The translations under genes and the position numbers were made by a program. This document shows positions 11,213 through 22,192 of a stretch of DNA of 64,000 nucleotides, in pieces (position 1 is the stretch's first letter; each line of letters opens with the position of its first letter). This DNA comes from Elgaria multicarinata webbii (taxonomy: Eukaryota; Chordata; Lepidosauria; Squamata; Anguidae). Below the pieces are notes generated by a model that saw nothing but the letters and a program-made list of their open reading frames with translations, did no database searches and was not told where the DNA came from. The stretch spans positions 15,910,001-15,974,000 of the forward strand of contig NC_086192.1 of assembly GCF_023053635.1 (NCBI RefSeq), given 5' to 3'.

Positions 11213-11971
11213 TTGTCATCCACCTGCTTTTCTTATTTCAGGAAACTACAGTTCTCAACTGCCTCTTCCCTCATTCCCCTTTTTAATTCTTCCTTGGCCT
11301 TCCGTGCTTACCTTTATGAGTTTCCAAGGGCAACATACATTCTCTCTTTCTTTTCTTTCTTTATGAAATGTAATTGAAACCTGAATCTTCTTAAACAACT
11401 ATAAGGAGTTAACAAATGAAAGGAAGACTTGTCAGATCCCTAAGAGTCATAAAACTGGGGTCCTTTCTCATGATAACAATAATTTATTATCTTTTTTTGC
11501 CGCAAGAGGAAAAATAATGGGGGGGGGGGAGGGTTGGCAGGGATAATTATATGGCAACAGCCGGGCCAGGAACATGAAGAAATTACTGGAACCCCCCCTT
11601 CTGTTGCTACAACAACCCCAGTTCATTTTGCCTGGTGAGCCAATATATGGTAACTAGCCAGTTCGATGGATTCCCACCCTAATGAGAGGCAGTGCAAGGT
11701 GGGAATGAGCTGCGCTATATAAAAAGGCATTTTGCAGTTATTCTATCTTTCCCTCATTACCCTTTGCTTTTGTGGAAAGATAAAAGCAGCAGTGGGAAAC
11801 CATGGGATGGTTACAAATGGAAGATGACGACATCTGGATCCTCCATAACATTCCTCACACAATCAAAGCCAGATTCATAATAATACTCTTCCCCCGGATT
11901 ACTGAATGCGAGCGAGGCCGTCCGTTCTAATATCCCAACTATAGCAGAGTTGCAAAGGTTGGCGTGTTACA

Positions 11972-12253
11972 CGGGCTGTTCACACAACACGCTAACCCAC
12001 ACACAGTGATTGTGTATGGGTTGTTCTTGAACCGTGGGTTGTTTGTTGAACTGTGGGTTAGCATGTTGTCTGAACCCAGGGCATTTTCTTCTGCAGGGTG
12101 GCTTGTTAACCACCCTGAACAACCGATCAAAAAAGCATGAGTTCTCAAGGTGGCTTGTTCAAGAAAAATCAGCCATACTGCATGGTTAATCCACAGTTCA
12201 ACAAACAACCCACACATAACCACTGACTGTGAGTTAGTGTGTTGCGTGAACCC
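11972..12253. mobile_element. MITE with long imperfect inverted arms
   Basis: GGGCTGTTCACACAACACGC at the left is matched by the inverted GTGTGTTGCGTGAACCCA at the right. Inner blocks (AACCCACA..., TGGGTTGTT) are also inverted, giving arms near 100 bases. Non-coding. Shares terminal sequence with the 97-bp element at 6,434-6,530. Confidence 0.7.
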
Positions 12254-12529
12254 AATGAGATGTTGTCAACCTTATTAGTGCTTAATTGCCACCTCTTTTA
12301 TTCCTGACAGGCTCATCTTTAACATCTATAGCGCTGGCAAGTACATCCTGGTCCTCCCCATCCTGTGAATTAGGCTGGTACAGAGAGGTGAGAATTTTGT
12401 TTCAGTTCGTTTCTTAAGATGAAAATTTACCAAAATTCGCCAAGTTCTTCAGATTCGGGAGAAGATGAGATTTTAAAATATATAAATAAATCAAGGTGAA
12501 ACTGATGTATTCGCCCATGCTAACAGTCC

Positions 12530-13070
12530 TTCAAGGCTTAGGACCCTGCAATACCTGAAGGATCAGCACTTCCCATATGAACCTACAGGACCCTGAGATC
12601 AGGGGTGGGGAATCTCAGGTCTAGGGGCCAAATCCGGCTCTCTGCTGTGTCCCAGGATACTACACCCCTTTCCGCAAGCACCTATTTGTTTGCGGTCTTC
12701 CTGGCTGTGGTGCATTTTTCCCCCGTTCTAAAAGGATGAAATGCCTCTCCTAAGCCTTCGTGAGGGTGGTAAGAGCTTCAGGCTACACCAGGCCTTGCAA
12801 TTTGAGATAGGATGGGTGGCCGTGAGAGAAAGGGCCTTCTCAGTGGTGGCCCCTCCTTGCTGAATACCATCCCAAGAGAGGTTCACCTGGCACCCACCTT
12901 AATGTGCCAGCAAAGACATTATTATAATTACAGTCTTTTTCATCCATAGTGTTATGCTGTGCTGTTGTGTTTAATGTGGGTGTATAACTTGTGGTGAAAC
13001 CTTTTAGACTTTGTATTAATTTGCTGCTTTACTGTGTGTGTGTGTGTGTTTGGTGTGTGTGTGTATTTGG
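12530..13070 (+). mobile_element. Possible old LINE fragment (L2/CR1-like 3' region)
   Basis: The block 'gtgagagaaagggccttctcagtggtggcccc' resembles the conserved end of non-LTR reverse transcriptase genes (a decayed R-A-F-S...A-P motif), followed by an AT-rich UTR and (TG)n at about 13,036. Too diverged for a firm family call. Confidence 0.35.
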
Positions 13071-13220
13071 TCCTCTCTTCTGATTTAAAACAATCATTTT
13101 AGCAGTAGTGCTGCAATGCAGAAATCTGTTTATGTGGCTCTTGCGATTTCAACTGAATGAATGGATTTATAAAAATTAAGTGACTCAACAAGAGAAAGAA
13201 AACAGCTGCATAAATCAGCC

Positions 13221-13226
13221 TTTATT
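13221..13226 (-). terminator. Possible CASP1 polyadenylation signal
   Basis: AATAAA on the minus strand about 1.0 kb downstream of the CASP1 stop. It would imply a long 3' UTR crossing the LINE fragment at 13,694-14,070, so another signal may be used. Confidence 0.25.
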
Positions 13227-13693
13227 CCCAGTGCATTTCAGGATAAAATATATTTTTCGAGGGGAGAAATTTAAAACATACTAAGAACTGGACAAAAATC
13301 TTGGATCAGACACTTATGTTATTACACAACTCTTTTCTTTCTGTACCAAATGCTTTATCTACATTGCTGTATTTGACGTCTCCTCCTTGTGATCACAATC
13401 AAATCCACACCATCCTTACCGAACCTGCTGCCCTCCAGCTGAGTTGGACTACAACTCCCAGGCCAGCATCTCCCAGCTTGCTCCAGGGTTTCATTCCCCC
13501 TCTCCTGCTGGCTTAAATAACTAACGGTGGAAATCCTATGGAATTGCTGCCTGCTAGACAGAAGCCTCCATAAAATATCTAAACGCACATCTATTGTAGT
13601 TACTGGAGAGTCTTATGATGACTACCTCCTGTCCACATCTCTCCAAACATATTAATACTACTACTACTACTACTAATAATAATAATAATAATA

Positions 13694-14070
13694 GTGCATG
13701 ATACTTTACAAACAAGAAACAGACAGCGCAAGAAAGAGATCTTGGGGTTGTGGTGGAAAAGCTCGATGAAAATGTCCACCCAGTGTGCGGCCGCTGTAAA
13801 GAAGGGAAACTCCATGTTAGGTGTTATAAGAAAAGGAATTGACAATAAAACGGTCAGTGTCATACTGCCCTTATACACATCGATGGTGTCACCACGCTTA
13901 GAATACTGTGTACAGTTCTGGTCACCACTCCTAAAAAAGGAGCTGGGAAAAGTGCAGAAAAGGGCAACTAAAATGATTAAGGGGCTGGAGCATCTCCCCT
14001 ATGAGGTAAGGTTACATCAGCTGGGATTGTTTAGCTTGGGGAAAAAAGGAGGCTACGGGGAGACATGATA
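13694..14070 (+). mobile_element. CR1/L3-like LINE, C-terminal reverse transcriptase remnant
   Basis: An open frame of about 124 codons carries the typical CR1 reverse transcriptase tail: a 'LPLYTSMVSPRLEYCVQFWS' block, then 'LGKVQKRATKMIKGLEHLPY' and 'RLHQLGLFSLGKK'. It differs strongly from the young CR1 subfamily (about 58,352-59,250), so it is another, older lineage. It is truncated at both ends. An (ACT)n/(AAT)n run lies just upstream (13,655-13,694). Confidence 0.8.
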
Positions 14071-14231
14071 GAGGTGGACGAAATTATGCCTGGCATGGAG
14101 AATGTGGAGAGGGGGGCATTTTTCTCCCTCTCTCAAAATCCTAGAACCCAATGGGGTTCCTCACCCCATTGCCCCAAACCCATCTCCAAAAGTCTGGTTG
14201 GGGAGCTGTAAGCGGAGGCACCTACCTGGCT

Positions 14232-17200
14232 TCAGTGGCCCGGGAAGAGGTAGAACTTCCTACTCAAGGTGGTCCTGTCCTTCGTGGGCATCTGGCGCGG
14301 GTTATTTTCAAAAGAGTACATGACCTGCGGTGTGGGGAGTGAGGGCAGAGGAGAGAGCTCAGAGCAGGCCCCCCGAAGGCGGCCAGCCCAGTTAGACAAA
14401 GGGGGTGCAAAGGGAGAGAGGAGCCCAGGGCTTTGCATACACCCTTTCAGAAGTCAGTAGGCCACAGCATATTTTATTAGCCCAGACATTCCTATATTAC
14501 TAGACTGGGGAGAAATGGTTAACTAGGAATAAGGAGAAGCCCACCGAGAAGGAAAGTAGTCCAAGACTAGTCATGGCAGCCTGCCATCCTATTTTTGGGG
14601 TAGAAACAAGTCTGTCAGGAACTTATTATTCTCTGTGGAATTTCCAGAGTCAACCGATTAACCACAAGGAGAAACAGGGTGCTACCCGAGGTGGAGTTTT
14701 GGTCTGATCCAGTAGGACTCTGTTTACACTGGAACCAAATGGAAGCTGTTAGATCATGTGCAGAACATGCAGGACCCTGGACCAAGGAGTCCCGTTCCAA
14801 GGTGGACTTTCAGCACAAAAGATGGGGTTTGTGGCCCTTTACCTTCCGGAAGATCTCTTCCAAGTTGCAGTTCCAGGCATGTTTCTTGATATGTTCTATC
14901 AGCTGGACAATGAAGATGGATCCGGTTTGGGGGCTTCTCCAGGACACGTGATCTAGAGAAGCAACGTCAACCCAGACATAATAAGCTGCAGAAACTGATG
15001 GAAATCTCAGGCACGGGTCCTACCCAATAGCCTTTTTAATTGGAGATGCTGCAGCAGCCAGAATGGACTTTAGAGGTACTTTAGGACAAAACTCAAAGGT
15101 TTCCTTCAGATGTGGGACAGGAGGGATTGGTCTGAGCTTTGGCTCTTTGCGGCTCTATTCTGGGGAGGGGGGGCTGATGCCCCCTGACCAGCCTTCCCTG
15201 GAAGCTAAGGTCTGAACCAGAGATATTCTGCATCTTTTACCCCTGAGTTATGGGCCCTGACATTTATGAAGCCGCTTTATCCTGAATTGGGAGACTGTAG
15301 GTTTAGCTCAGTGCCGCCGGCTCTGACAAGCAGCAGCAGTTCTCTATTGCCTTTTCAGTCGCCTACAGTCCAAGAGCCTTTCAGCTGGCAATTGAAACGG
15401 AGACCTTCTGTGTGCAAACGTAGAAATCCGATGTACGCTGCATCAGGTCATTCGTCCCTCTTGTTGTCGACACTGAGGCGCAGCAATGGCTCTCCACGCT
15501 TCCAGGCAGGAGGTTTTCCTGCCCTCCCTGGAGACGCCAGGGTTCGAATCTGGGACTTTCTGCATGCAGAGCAGGGGTTGTACCACTATGCTGCAGCCCC
15601 TCCCCTGTTTGTTGCAGGACGCAGAGCTAAACTGTCGCAAAGGTCTTGACGTTATCGTCACAAAGCAATGGCGATCAAGGCGGATGACTTATGGATGACG
15701 ACATCGACGTCTGGATCCCCTGTGAAATTACCGCAATGAACTGTGGACAATGCACATTAAAAGGTCCATCTGGAAGCCGCCTGTTTGTCCCCTGGCCAAT
15801 GAATTAGGGTGTCCAGCGACCTGCTGCTGGCGTGGCCCCAGAGCAATGCATGGAGCCGGTGTGAAAAGAGGAGGGGGGGGGCGCTCTATCAGTCTGACAC
15901 CTGACACCTGCCCAGCTCTGTCTTTCCTCCAAGAGCTTCTTACCTGGAGTTGTGGAATACAGGCAGATGAAGTCACTTTCCACATGCACTTTCTGAATGG
16001 CATCCTTCTCATACCCTTCGGGGGACCATACCTCAGTGTTGGGGGAGAGAGCAGTAGGTGTTGTGGAGTCGCTCACGTATGTAAACCCATCATTACCTGG
16101 AGAAACAAAATGGCGGGCCAGTGACCAAGGACAAAGCTCCTTTCAGCTCCGATGCGGCTTCCACGCTAGCCCTTTTCTCTGGAATTGCCACCCTTGTCAC
16201 TGCCTAATGGTTAGAGTGTTTTCTGCACTTTTCAGAATTGACCCTTGGGAATTGACTTGCAATTGTAGTACCAGCCTGTCCAGCGCGAGCTGTCAAGAAC
16301 TACTGAAGTTTTAAAGGGCTGCTGTAGCTTTCCTCGAAAGCTTCCTGTTTGCATTATATTGGTTCCCGTTCAGGGGAACTAGAGAAGACTAGTAAGGGAT
16401 TGTGCCTTAATAAGTTCAGATCTGTTCTTCACTGCAGCACTATTGATTAAAAGTGGTTTCCTTGCATTGCTATTTATGCTACCCCCGGAGCCCCGTCAGC
16501 CTTCTCTCCTCCCACATATTGGCTTCAGCACCAGCAACATACCTCCTCGACAGGCTTGGATGACGATCACCTTGGGCTTCCCCATGAGGGCCTGGCAGTT
16601 CTTGTTGTTGAAGGTGGAGACGATGGTGTCGATGGACAGGATGTCCGAGTGCTGGCCCTGGCTCTTGACGCCGCACAGGCCATCCCGAAGGCCGTGAGAC
16701 ATGAGCACCAGGAAGGTGCCGTCCGAGGTCTTGTGCTCCTCCCGAGCTGCGAAGCACTTCAGACGATCAGTCATGCCCTGGAATCAAGGAGCCGGAAGGA
16801 ACAGCCAGTGAGGGAACTGGGGCTCGATGAGTTAGAGGGATGCTCTTGGGCTCTTAGAATAGGAGTGTTGGACCCCGGGTCTGTGGGCCAAACCCCGCTT
16901 GCTTGGGTTCCCAGTCTGAACCTCCGGGGTCCCCCACTTTCCCTGGCTTGACCCCACCCTACGCCTTCTCCTCCAACCCCAATCGTTTGGTGGTTTTCCA
17001 GCTATTGTGCTTCTCTTTAGGCTTAGTTATTAGCAGCAGTGGCTTTAAGCTAAAATATGCCGGGATTTTTGGAGTTTTGGCCGTACCCTTTTGCCTTTGC
17101 CTCCCCCCCTCCCCCCGAAGGCAGTCCTTGAAAGCTTCTCCGAAACAAAATTCGGCCCTCGGGCTGAAAAGGGTTCAACATTCCTGTCTTAGAACACCTG

Positions 17201-20200
17201 GATCTCCTCGATCGAGGTGGATCCCGTTGGGCTTCCCTGCCCCAATCACGGCCCTTTCCCTCCTCTGCTGCTGCAATTTCTCTTTCTTCTGTGAACACTT
17301 CACTGGTTTCTGGACCTAGAGTGTTGGGAGGGCCGAAAACACCTCCCTTCTCCACAAAGAATTGCTTCATTTAAATCTCCCAGTGGAACTGGGCGTGTGG
17401 AATTGCTGCCGCCACGAGACCGCTTGTTTCTAACCGGATCCTGCTCTTGACCTCCCCAAATGAGGACGGCAGAATGCTCTTCTCGCCTCCCCCGAGCTTG
17501 GAGCGGACGGGAGGAATGGTGGGCCTTCCTTGGGGCTTCCACGTCCCTCAGCAGTGCAGGGATGCGCAACAGAGGGGTCCGTCCCTTCCCTAACTCGATT
17601 GAGTGGAAGACAATTGCTCATCAGGCTTGCCAGAAGGTAGCAGGACATTCGCCACGGCACCCGCAGCGGAACTACGGCCACGTGGTTTCAGCTGAGATAG
17701 GGCAGCGGTTACGGGAGATAGAAAAGGAAGCGGCGTCCCGGCATTTGGGATATTTTAGACGAGCAAGGAAGAAGCAACGCTGACGCTGTTCCTAATTCAG
17801 GTGTTCTGCGACTGAGCGTTGACTCAGCAGAAGGGCACCACAGGGCTAAGGAAAGCTTCTCTTGAATCTCTGCCTGCTTAAAGCAGAGGAGCCTAGCCAG
17901 GACAAAGAGCTGGCAGCTCTTAAGTGAAGACTGAGGTAGCTGCTTTGTGAGGCGGCTGGCCTGGTGAAGGAAGGGCCCCTGCCTCCGCCGATCCCAGGAT
18001 CTCTCTACCTGTGAGCACAGGTTGGTCTCCACCTCCACCTTGTAGCCCAGCCCTTCCAGGAGAAGCGTCATCTGGGCCAGATCCACCTGGGCCCCGTTCC
18101 TCCTGGGGCAGTGCTCAAACGCGATGTTGCAGATGATCAAGGCCAAGCGGGTGCGCGTCTGCGGGTCCTCGATCCGGTAGATCTGTCAGGGGACACAAGT
18201 AGACCTGCTCAGCCAAGCTCACAGCAGCCACAGAAATAGAGGTTAGGAATAGAGGAGAACACGGCCCGCTGGATCAAGCTCAGCGTCCATTTTGGCCATG
18301 ATCCCCTTTTCCAGCAGAGGGCTCTGCAAAGCCTGCAGGGCAGGACATGGAGGCAACAAAGGCGCCTTTTCCCACCACAGTGCTCGTCCCAAGAATTCAT
18401 AGAATCATAGAATAGCAGAGTTGGAAGGGGCCTACAAGGCCATCGAGTCCAACCCCCTGCTCAATGCAGGAATGCACCCTAAAGCATCCCTGACAGATGG
18501 TTGTCCAGCTGCCTCTTGAAGGCCTCTTTGGTATTCAGAGATAGACTGGCCCTGAAGAGGGAGGTTCTGTTTGACTCCAAGTACATAAGAATACTCCTGC
18601 TGGATTAGACCCAAAGTCCTACTCTGGCTTCCTGTTTCCCAGAGAGGCCAGGCAAATGGCAGCAAATTCCATAAACTTATGGCCTGTTGTGTTAATCTAG
18701 CCCCGATAAGAGTATTATGAGAGATAGGGTGGGGAAAACTGTCTGTCTGCCTGTCTCTCTCTCTATTTCTCACCCTGCTCCCTCCACACCGTGTCTACTT
18801 TCGGGTCATGGTAGAGAGGATTGAAACTGACCTGATTGACAGACACTGGCGTGCTCTTGTCCCTTTAACAGCAGCCCAGGGCTCAGAAAGCAACCTTCCC
18901 CAAACTGGTCCCCTCCAGATGCGTCAGATTACAATTCCCATCGGCCCTCACCATTGACTGTGCTGGCAAGGCTGATGGGGGTTGTAGTCCGACACATCCC
19001 GCAGCCGTGCTTTAAAGAAATGTCTAGTTCTTCTTCCTCTGGCTATAGTTCTGGAGTGCTGGATTTTCATTCTTAGTTTGGACAGCCCTTCTTTAATGCC
19101 AGCACCCAGCCACGGCAGCCAACCAGGCCTGCTGTTATCACCTCACTAGCTTCCTCGGCTTGTATCTTCTGAAACAGGTCCGGAGGGCAAAGCGTGATCC
19201 CATTTTTGGACTCTGGCGGCTGGGCGCTTCGACAGGGGTCTCGGACTTGCTGGCAAACTGGGCCTCCTGGAGCTGAGAGAGATTTGTATAGCAGCTGAGC
19301 TTCTGAGTTGCGTCTTGAGCTGTTGACTATCATGTTTCCAGAGAGAAACAAGAAGGGCTCTAAGACACGCGTGAGCAACCTCCGGCCCACAAGCCGTTCA
19401 GCACAGAGGCTGGCGCAGGGGGCGACACATACCTGAGCGGAAGGTAGCAAGATCCATCATTTCAGCTAAGCAGCTGTCTTGGCACTGGAGGAGCTCAATG
19501 AAGAGCAGGCTGGCTTTGGGGCCCTTTCTCTTCACGTGGTCGATCAGGGTCCTTGCTTGGTCCTGCTTCTTCGGATTCTCCTTCACCTCGTCCCCCTCCT
19601 CCTCATTCAGGACTCCTTTGCAGAGCAGTTCGTCCACGAGCTGGTTGATGATAGCTTTGTTGACCCCGTTCACAAACAGCGTGCGCACTTGCCCCAACTT
19701 CTTGTCTGTAACGAAAACCAGGTGTCTCCCCACCACACAACTTTATCCAAGTTGTGGGGCTTTTGTGGGACCCTCCAGTGTGGTCTGTGGGCTAGAGTGC
19801 TGGATTTGGCCTTGAGCTCACATCCTACCTGACCTACCTATTCACTGATTGACTTTGCACTGCTCCTGGTTGGACACAAGAGATTTCTCAGTCTGGGGAG
19901 AGAGGTGCTGAGGTCTGGCGAGAAGCTAAACTCACTGTTAGAGCAGTACGACAATGGAACCAGTTAGCTTGGACTCGATGGCCTTATAGGCCCCTTCCAA
20001 CTCTACTATTCTATGATTCTGATGTGGATCCCAGAGGGGAGAGTTTCTCTGTCGTGGAGAAACACAACAGGGTCTGTGGCATGGCGGCTAATTTGCAGGG
20101 GCTCGTTGTGTTGACCTGCACAGCCATACCCCCAAGGAAAGTCCAAAGGTACAAGCAGTGGTGTTGATCTAGCTGCTCTCCAGGGTCTCAGGAGAGAAGG

Positions 20201-21046
20201 GGCTTTATCATAGAATCATAGAATAGCAGAGTTGGAAGGGGCCTACAAGGCCATCGAGTCCAACCCCCTGCTCAATGTAGGAATCCACCCTAAAGCATCC
20301 CTGACAGAGGGCTGTCCAGCTGCCTCTTGAAGGCCTCGAGTGTGGGAGAGCCCACAACCTCCCTAGGTCACTGGTTCCATTGTCGCACTGCTCCAACAGT
20401 CAGGAAGTTTTTCCTGATGTCCAGCTGGAATCTGGCTTCCTTTAACTTGAGCCCGTTATTCCGTGTCCTGCACTCTGGGAGGATCGAGAAGGATTTGTCA
20501 CCTGCTGCCTGGTTCTCTTGCCTGGAGACGGCCAGGGTTGGACTGTGCACCTTCTGCAGGCAAAGGAGGAGCTCAGCTGTTGAGCTACCCCCCAAAATCC
20601 ACCTCCCCATCATCCTCTGGACCAGGGGCCTACGCCTGGAGAGAAATGGTGCGCCATGGGCAGCACAGGTCACCCAGGGCCAAAGCAGACATTACTTTAA
20701 ATATGTCCCCCACCACCACCATTTTTATTGTTGAACAGAGGCAGGGGGTAGAGGGGCTTTAAAAATCTGGGTTAGGGCCCCTCTGCCTATTCTAGAGTAA
20801 AAATGAAAAGGCGTCCAGACGCACCTTCTAAGTAATGTCTGCTTTGGCCCTGAGGGCAGCCAGTTCAGAAATCTCAGAAAGGGCAGGGTTTCCCTTGTAT
20901 GTAGAAGTAACAGCGGTGGGGAAAAGACATGGATTTCCACTGTTGCGAGGGAATGAAGCTTCATCCGTTTAAAAGAAAAAGGCGGCACTCGAAGCAAAGA
21001 GATGGATGTAGCATCATGCTTCAAGGAGTGGAGCCAAGTTGCATGC

Positions 21047-21077
<31 letters not shown>

Positions 21078-21615
21078 GGCAATCCAAAATAGGCATTTTC
21101 TTGGACTTTGAAGGGTACCCATTGGGTGGAGGAATTAGGGACATCTTTAGGGATGGGCAGTGGGGCATTTGCCCGGGTGTTAAGTTGAGCAACCGTGCTT
21201 TTTAAGTGTTCCATCAGCAGTGTCTTTGATTAGGTTGTTTGGGAATTACAACACTTCCATCAAGAAACAGCTTTCTCTCTCTCTCTCTTCCGTTTCCGGT
21301 TTGACGTTGTTTGCTTACATAGAGGCAGCACAACCAAGCACTGCAAATACGATAAAGAGTATATATATATATGCAAAGAAAGCTGGAAGCTGTTGTTGGG
21401 GGAAGTAACAAAGGTCTCCCTCGCCCAGAGCGTGTTTTATCCTTGGCTCAGCTCCAGAGGAATTCCTTCCTGCAGCGTATTTTTGGAGAACGCAGAGCAA
21501 GGGAGTGAAAGAAAAGCAGAGCCAACGTGGTCCTCAATCCCACCCCAATTGCCACCCCCACGATTTCAATTTAGCAGAGGATGAAAGGGCAAGACCTTAT
21601 GCTCTTACCAGCCAT
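14232..21615 (-). CDS. CASP1: Caspase-1 (inflammatory caspase), 8 coding exons
   Basis: Cytosolic cysteine protease that is recruited to inflammasomes through its CARD and cleaves pro-IL-1 family cytokines and gasdermin. Minus-strand coding exons: 21,609-21,615; 19,433-19,705; 19,142-19,326; 18,009-18,182; 16,543-16,777; 15,944-16,096; 14,843-14,952; 14,232-14,324. All splice sites are GT-AG and phases close to 1,230 bases, 409 aa (human 404). The first coding exon is only ATGGCTG, giving M-A-D as in human. CARD at residues 3-93; p20 from about 156 with His241 (SHG) and Cys289 (QACRG); p10 follows, with SWRSPQTGSIF and C-terminal FYLFPGH. A YVSD site at Asp301 lies in the p20/p10 linker. The CARD linker has only D-P and D-L aspartates. 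Introns carry CR1, SINE and MITE insertions. Exon calls come from homology to mammalian CASP1 and splice consensus. The exon 2/3 joint is the least certain. Confidence 0.93.
15285..15605 (-). mobile_element. tRNA-derived SINE, reverse orientation
   Basis: On the minus strand it starts GGGGCTGCAGCATAGTGGTA (A-box region), continues through 'ctctgcatgcag' and reaches a B box GATTCGAACCCTGG. That is a tRNA-Ala-like head followed by a diverged body. It lies in CASP1 intron 6. A second decayed copy is at about 20,505-20,595. Confidence 0.6.
18398..18530 (-). mobile_element. CR1 LINE 3' fragment in CASP1 intron 3
   Basis: Inverted tail CATAGAATCATAGAATAG followed by about 110 bases of the young CR1 3' UTR. 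Next to it (about 18,582-18,720) is a piece of an older CR1 subfamily beginning 'tacataagaatactcctgctggat'. Confidence 0.85.
18897..19012. mobile_element. Old palindromic foldback repeat
   Basis: Left arm CCCCTCCAGATGCGTCAGAT..., right arm ...GGGGTTGTAGTCCGACACAT in inverted order. It belongs to the broad CCAGATG/ACTACAACTCCCA foldback family found throughout the window. Confidence 0.6.
19936..20021 (+). mobile_element. CR1 LINE fragment with internal deletion
   Basis: Two CR1 pieces normally about 150 bases apart are joined ('gacaatggaaccagttag' directly to 'cttggactcgatggcc'), followed by the ATTCTATGATTCT tail. It lies in CASP1 intron 1. Confidence 0.8.
20208..20491 (-). mobile_element. 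CR1 LINE 3' end
   Basis: Reverse-oriented young CR1 copy of about 284 bases in CASP1 intron 1, starting with TCATAGAATCATAGAATAG and ending at 'gggaggatcgag'. Confidence 0.9.
20675..20852. mobile_element. hAT-like MITE with 23-bp perfect terminal repeats
   Basis: Begins CAGGGCCAAAGCAGACATTA and ends with its exact reverse complement, 23 of 23 bases. The 178-base interior is non-coding. CAGGG ends are typical of hAT elements. Flanks AGGTCACC and AGGGCAGC match at 6 of 8 positions, compatible with a decayed 8-bp target duplication. It lies in CASP1 intron 1. Confidence 0.75.
21045..21074. repeat. (AC)n microsatellite
   Basis: About 15 uninterrupted CA repeats in CASP1 intron 1. Likely length-polymorphic. 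Confidence 0.95.
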
Positions 21616-21760
21616 GGTTGGTCCAGGGCACACAAGGCAGGAATGCTTGGCTCAGCCCAGAAAGAAATGCTGCACAGTTTCACTCTCTGAGCGATTGTGA
21701 AAGTAAAAGAATCCCTTGTTGGAAACAGTTCAATTTCCCCTCCCTGAGAAGGGGAAAGAG
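21616..21760 (-). promoter_or_regulatory. CASP1: Putative CASP1 promoter with interferon-response-like sites
   Basis: Immediately upstream of the CASP1 ATG. AGTTTCACTCTC at 21,676-21,687 differs by one base from the ISRE core AGTTTCNNTTTC. GAAAGTAAAAG at 21,699-21,709 resembles an IRF half-site pair. A GGGGAAATTG stretch (minus, about 21,730-21,740) is a partial kappa-B site. Mammalian CASP1 is interferon-inducible through IRF1, so this fits, but it rests on motif reading only. No TATA box is evident. Confidence 0.4.
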
Positions 21761-21916
21761 TAGGTTGGGCTAGTTTGGCTGTTGTTTCCTGCTTGCACAC
21801 ATGAGGGAGGTCAGTGAAGGGCCAGTTGAAGATGGAGCGAGGGAAAGCAATGAGAGGTTTGGGGGAACTGGGCAGAGAGCACCCATTCAAAACCAAAACC
21901 GTACACCAAACGCTGT

Positions 21917-21922
21917 TTTATT
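21917..21922 (-). terminator. ABHD11: ABHD11 polyadenylation signal
   Basis: Minus-strand AATAAA 271 bases after the ABHD11 stop codon and the first canonical signal downstream. Cleavage near 21,900 would leave only about 290 bases to the CASP1 start codon. Confidence 0.6.
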
Positions 21923-22192
21923 TAATGTTAAATACTGTACAGAGAACAAGGAACGTGGAGTGAGCGACCTTCCCGCCATGACGGGATTGTGTTTTCAGGA
22001 TTTCCACAGGTAGTGGCGGAGAACAGACCATTAGTCAGCTCCTGGCAGAGGAGGGGGGGAGCCAGGCCTGGAGCACTGCAGCTACCCGAAGAACATCACA
22101 GGCTGCCCGGCAGGAAGCGTTTTGATCGGCCAGGAGACCCTCCTGCCTTTCCTGTTCTGGGATGCCGGTTTGTGAGGGTTCGTCTGGAGACG

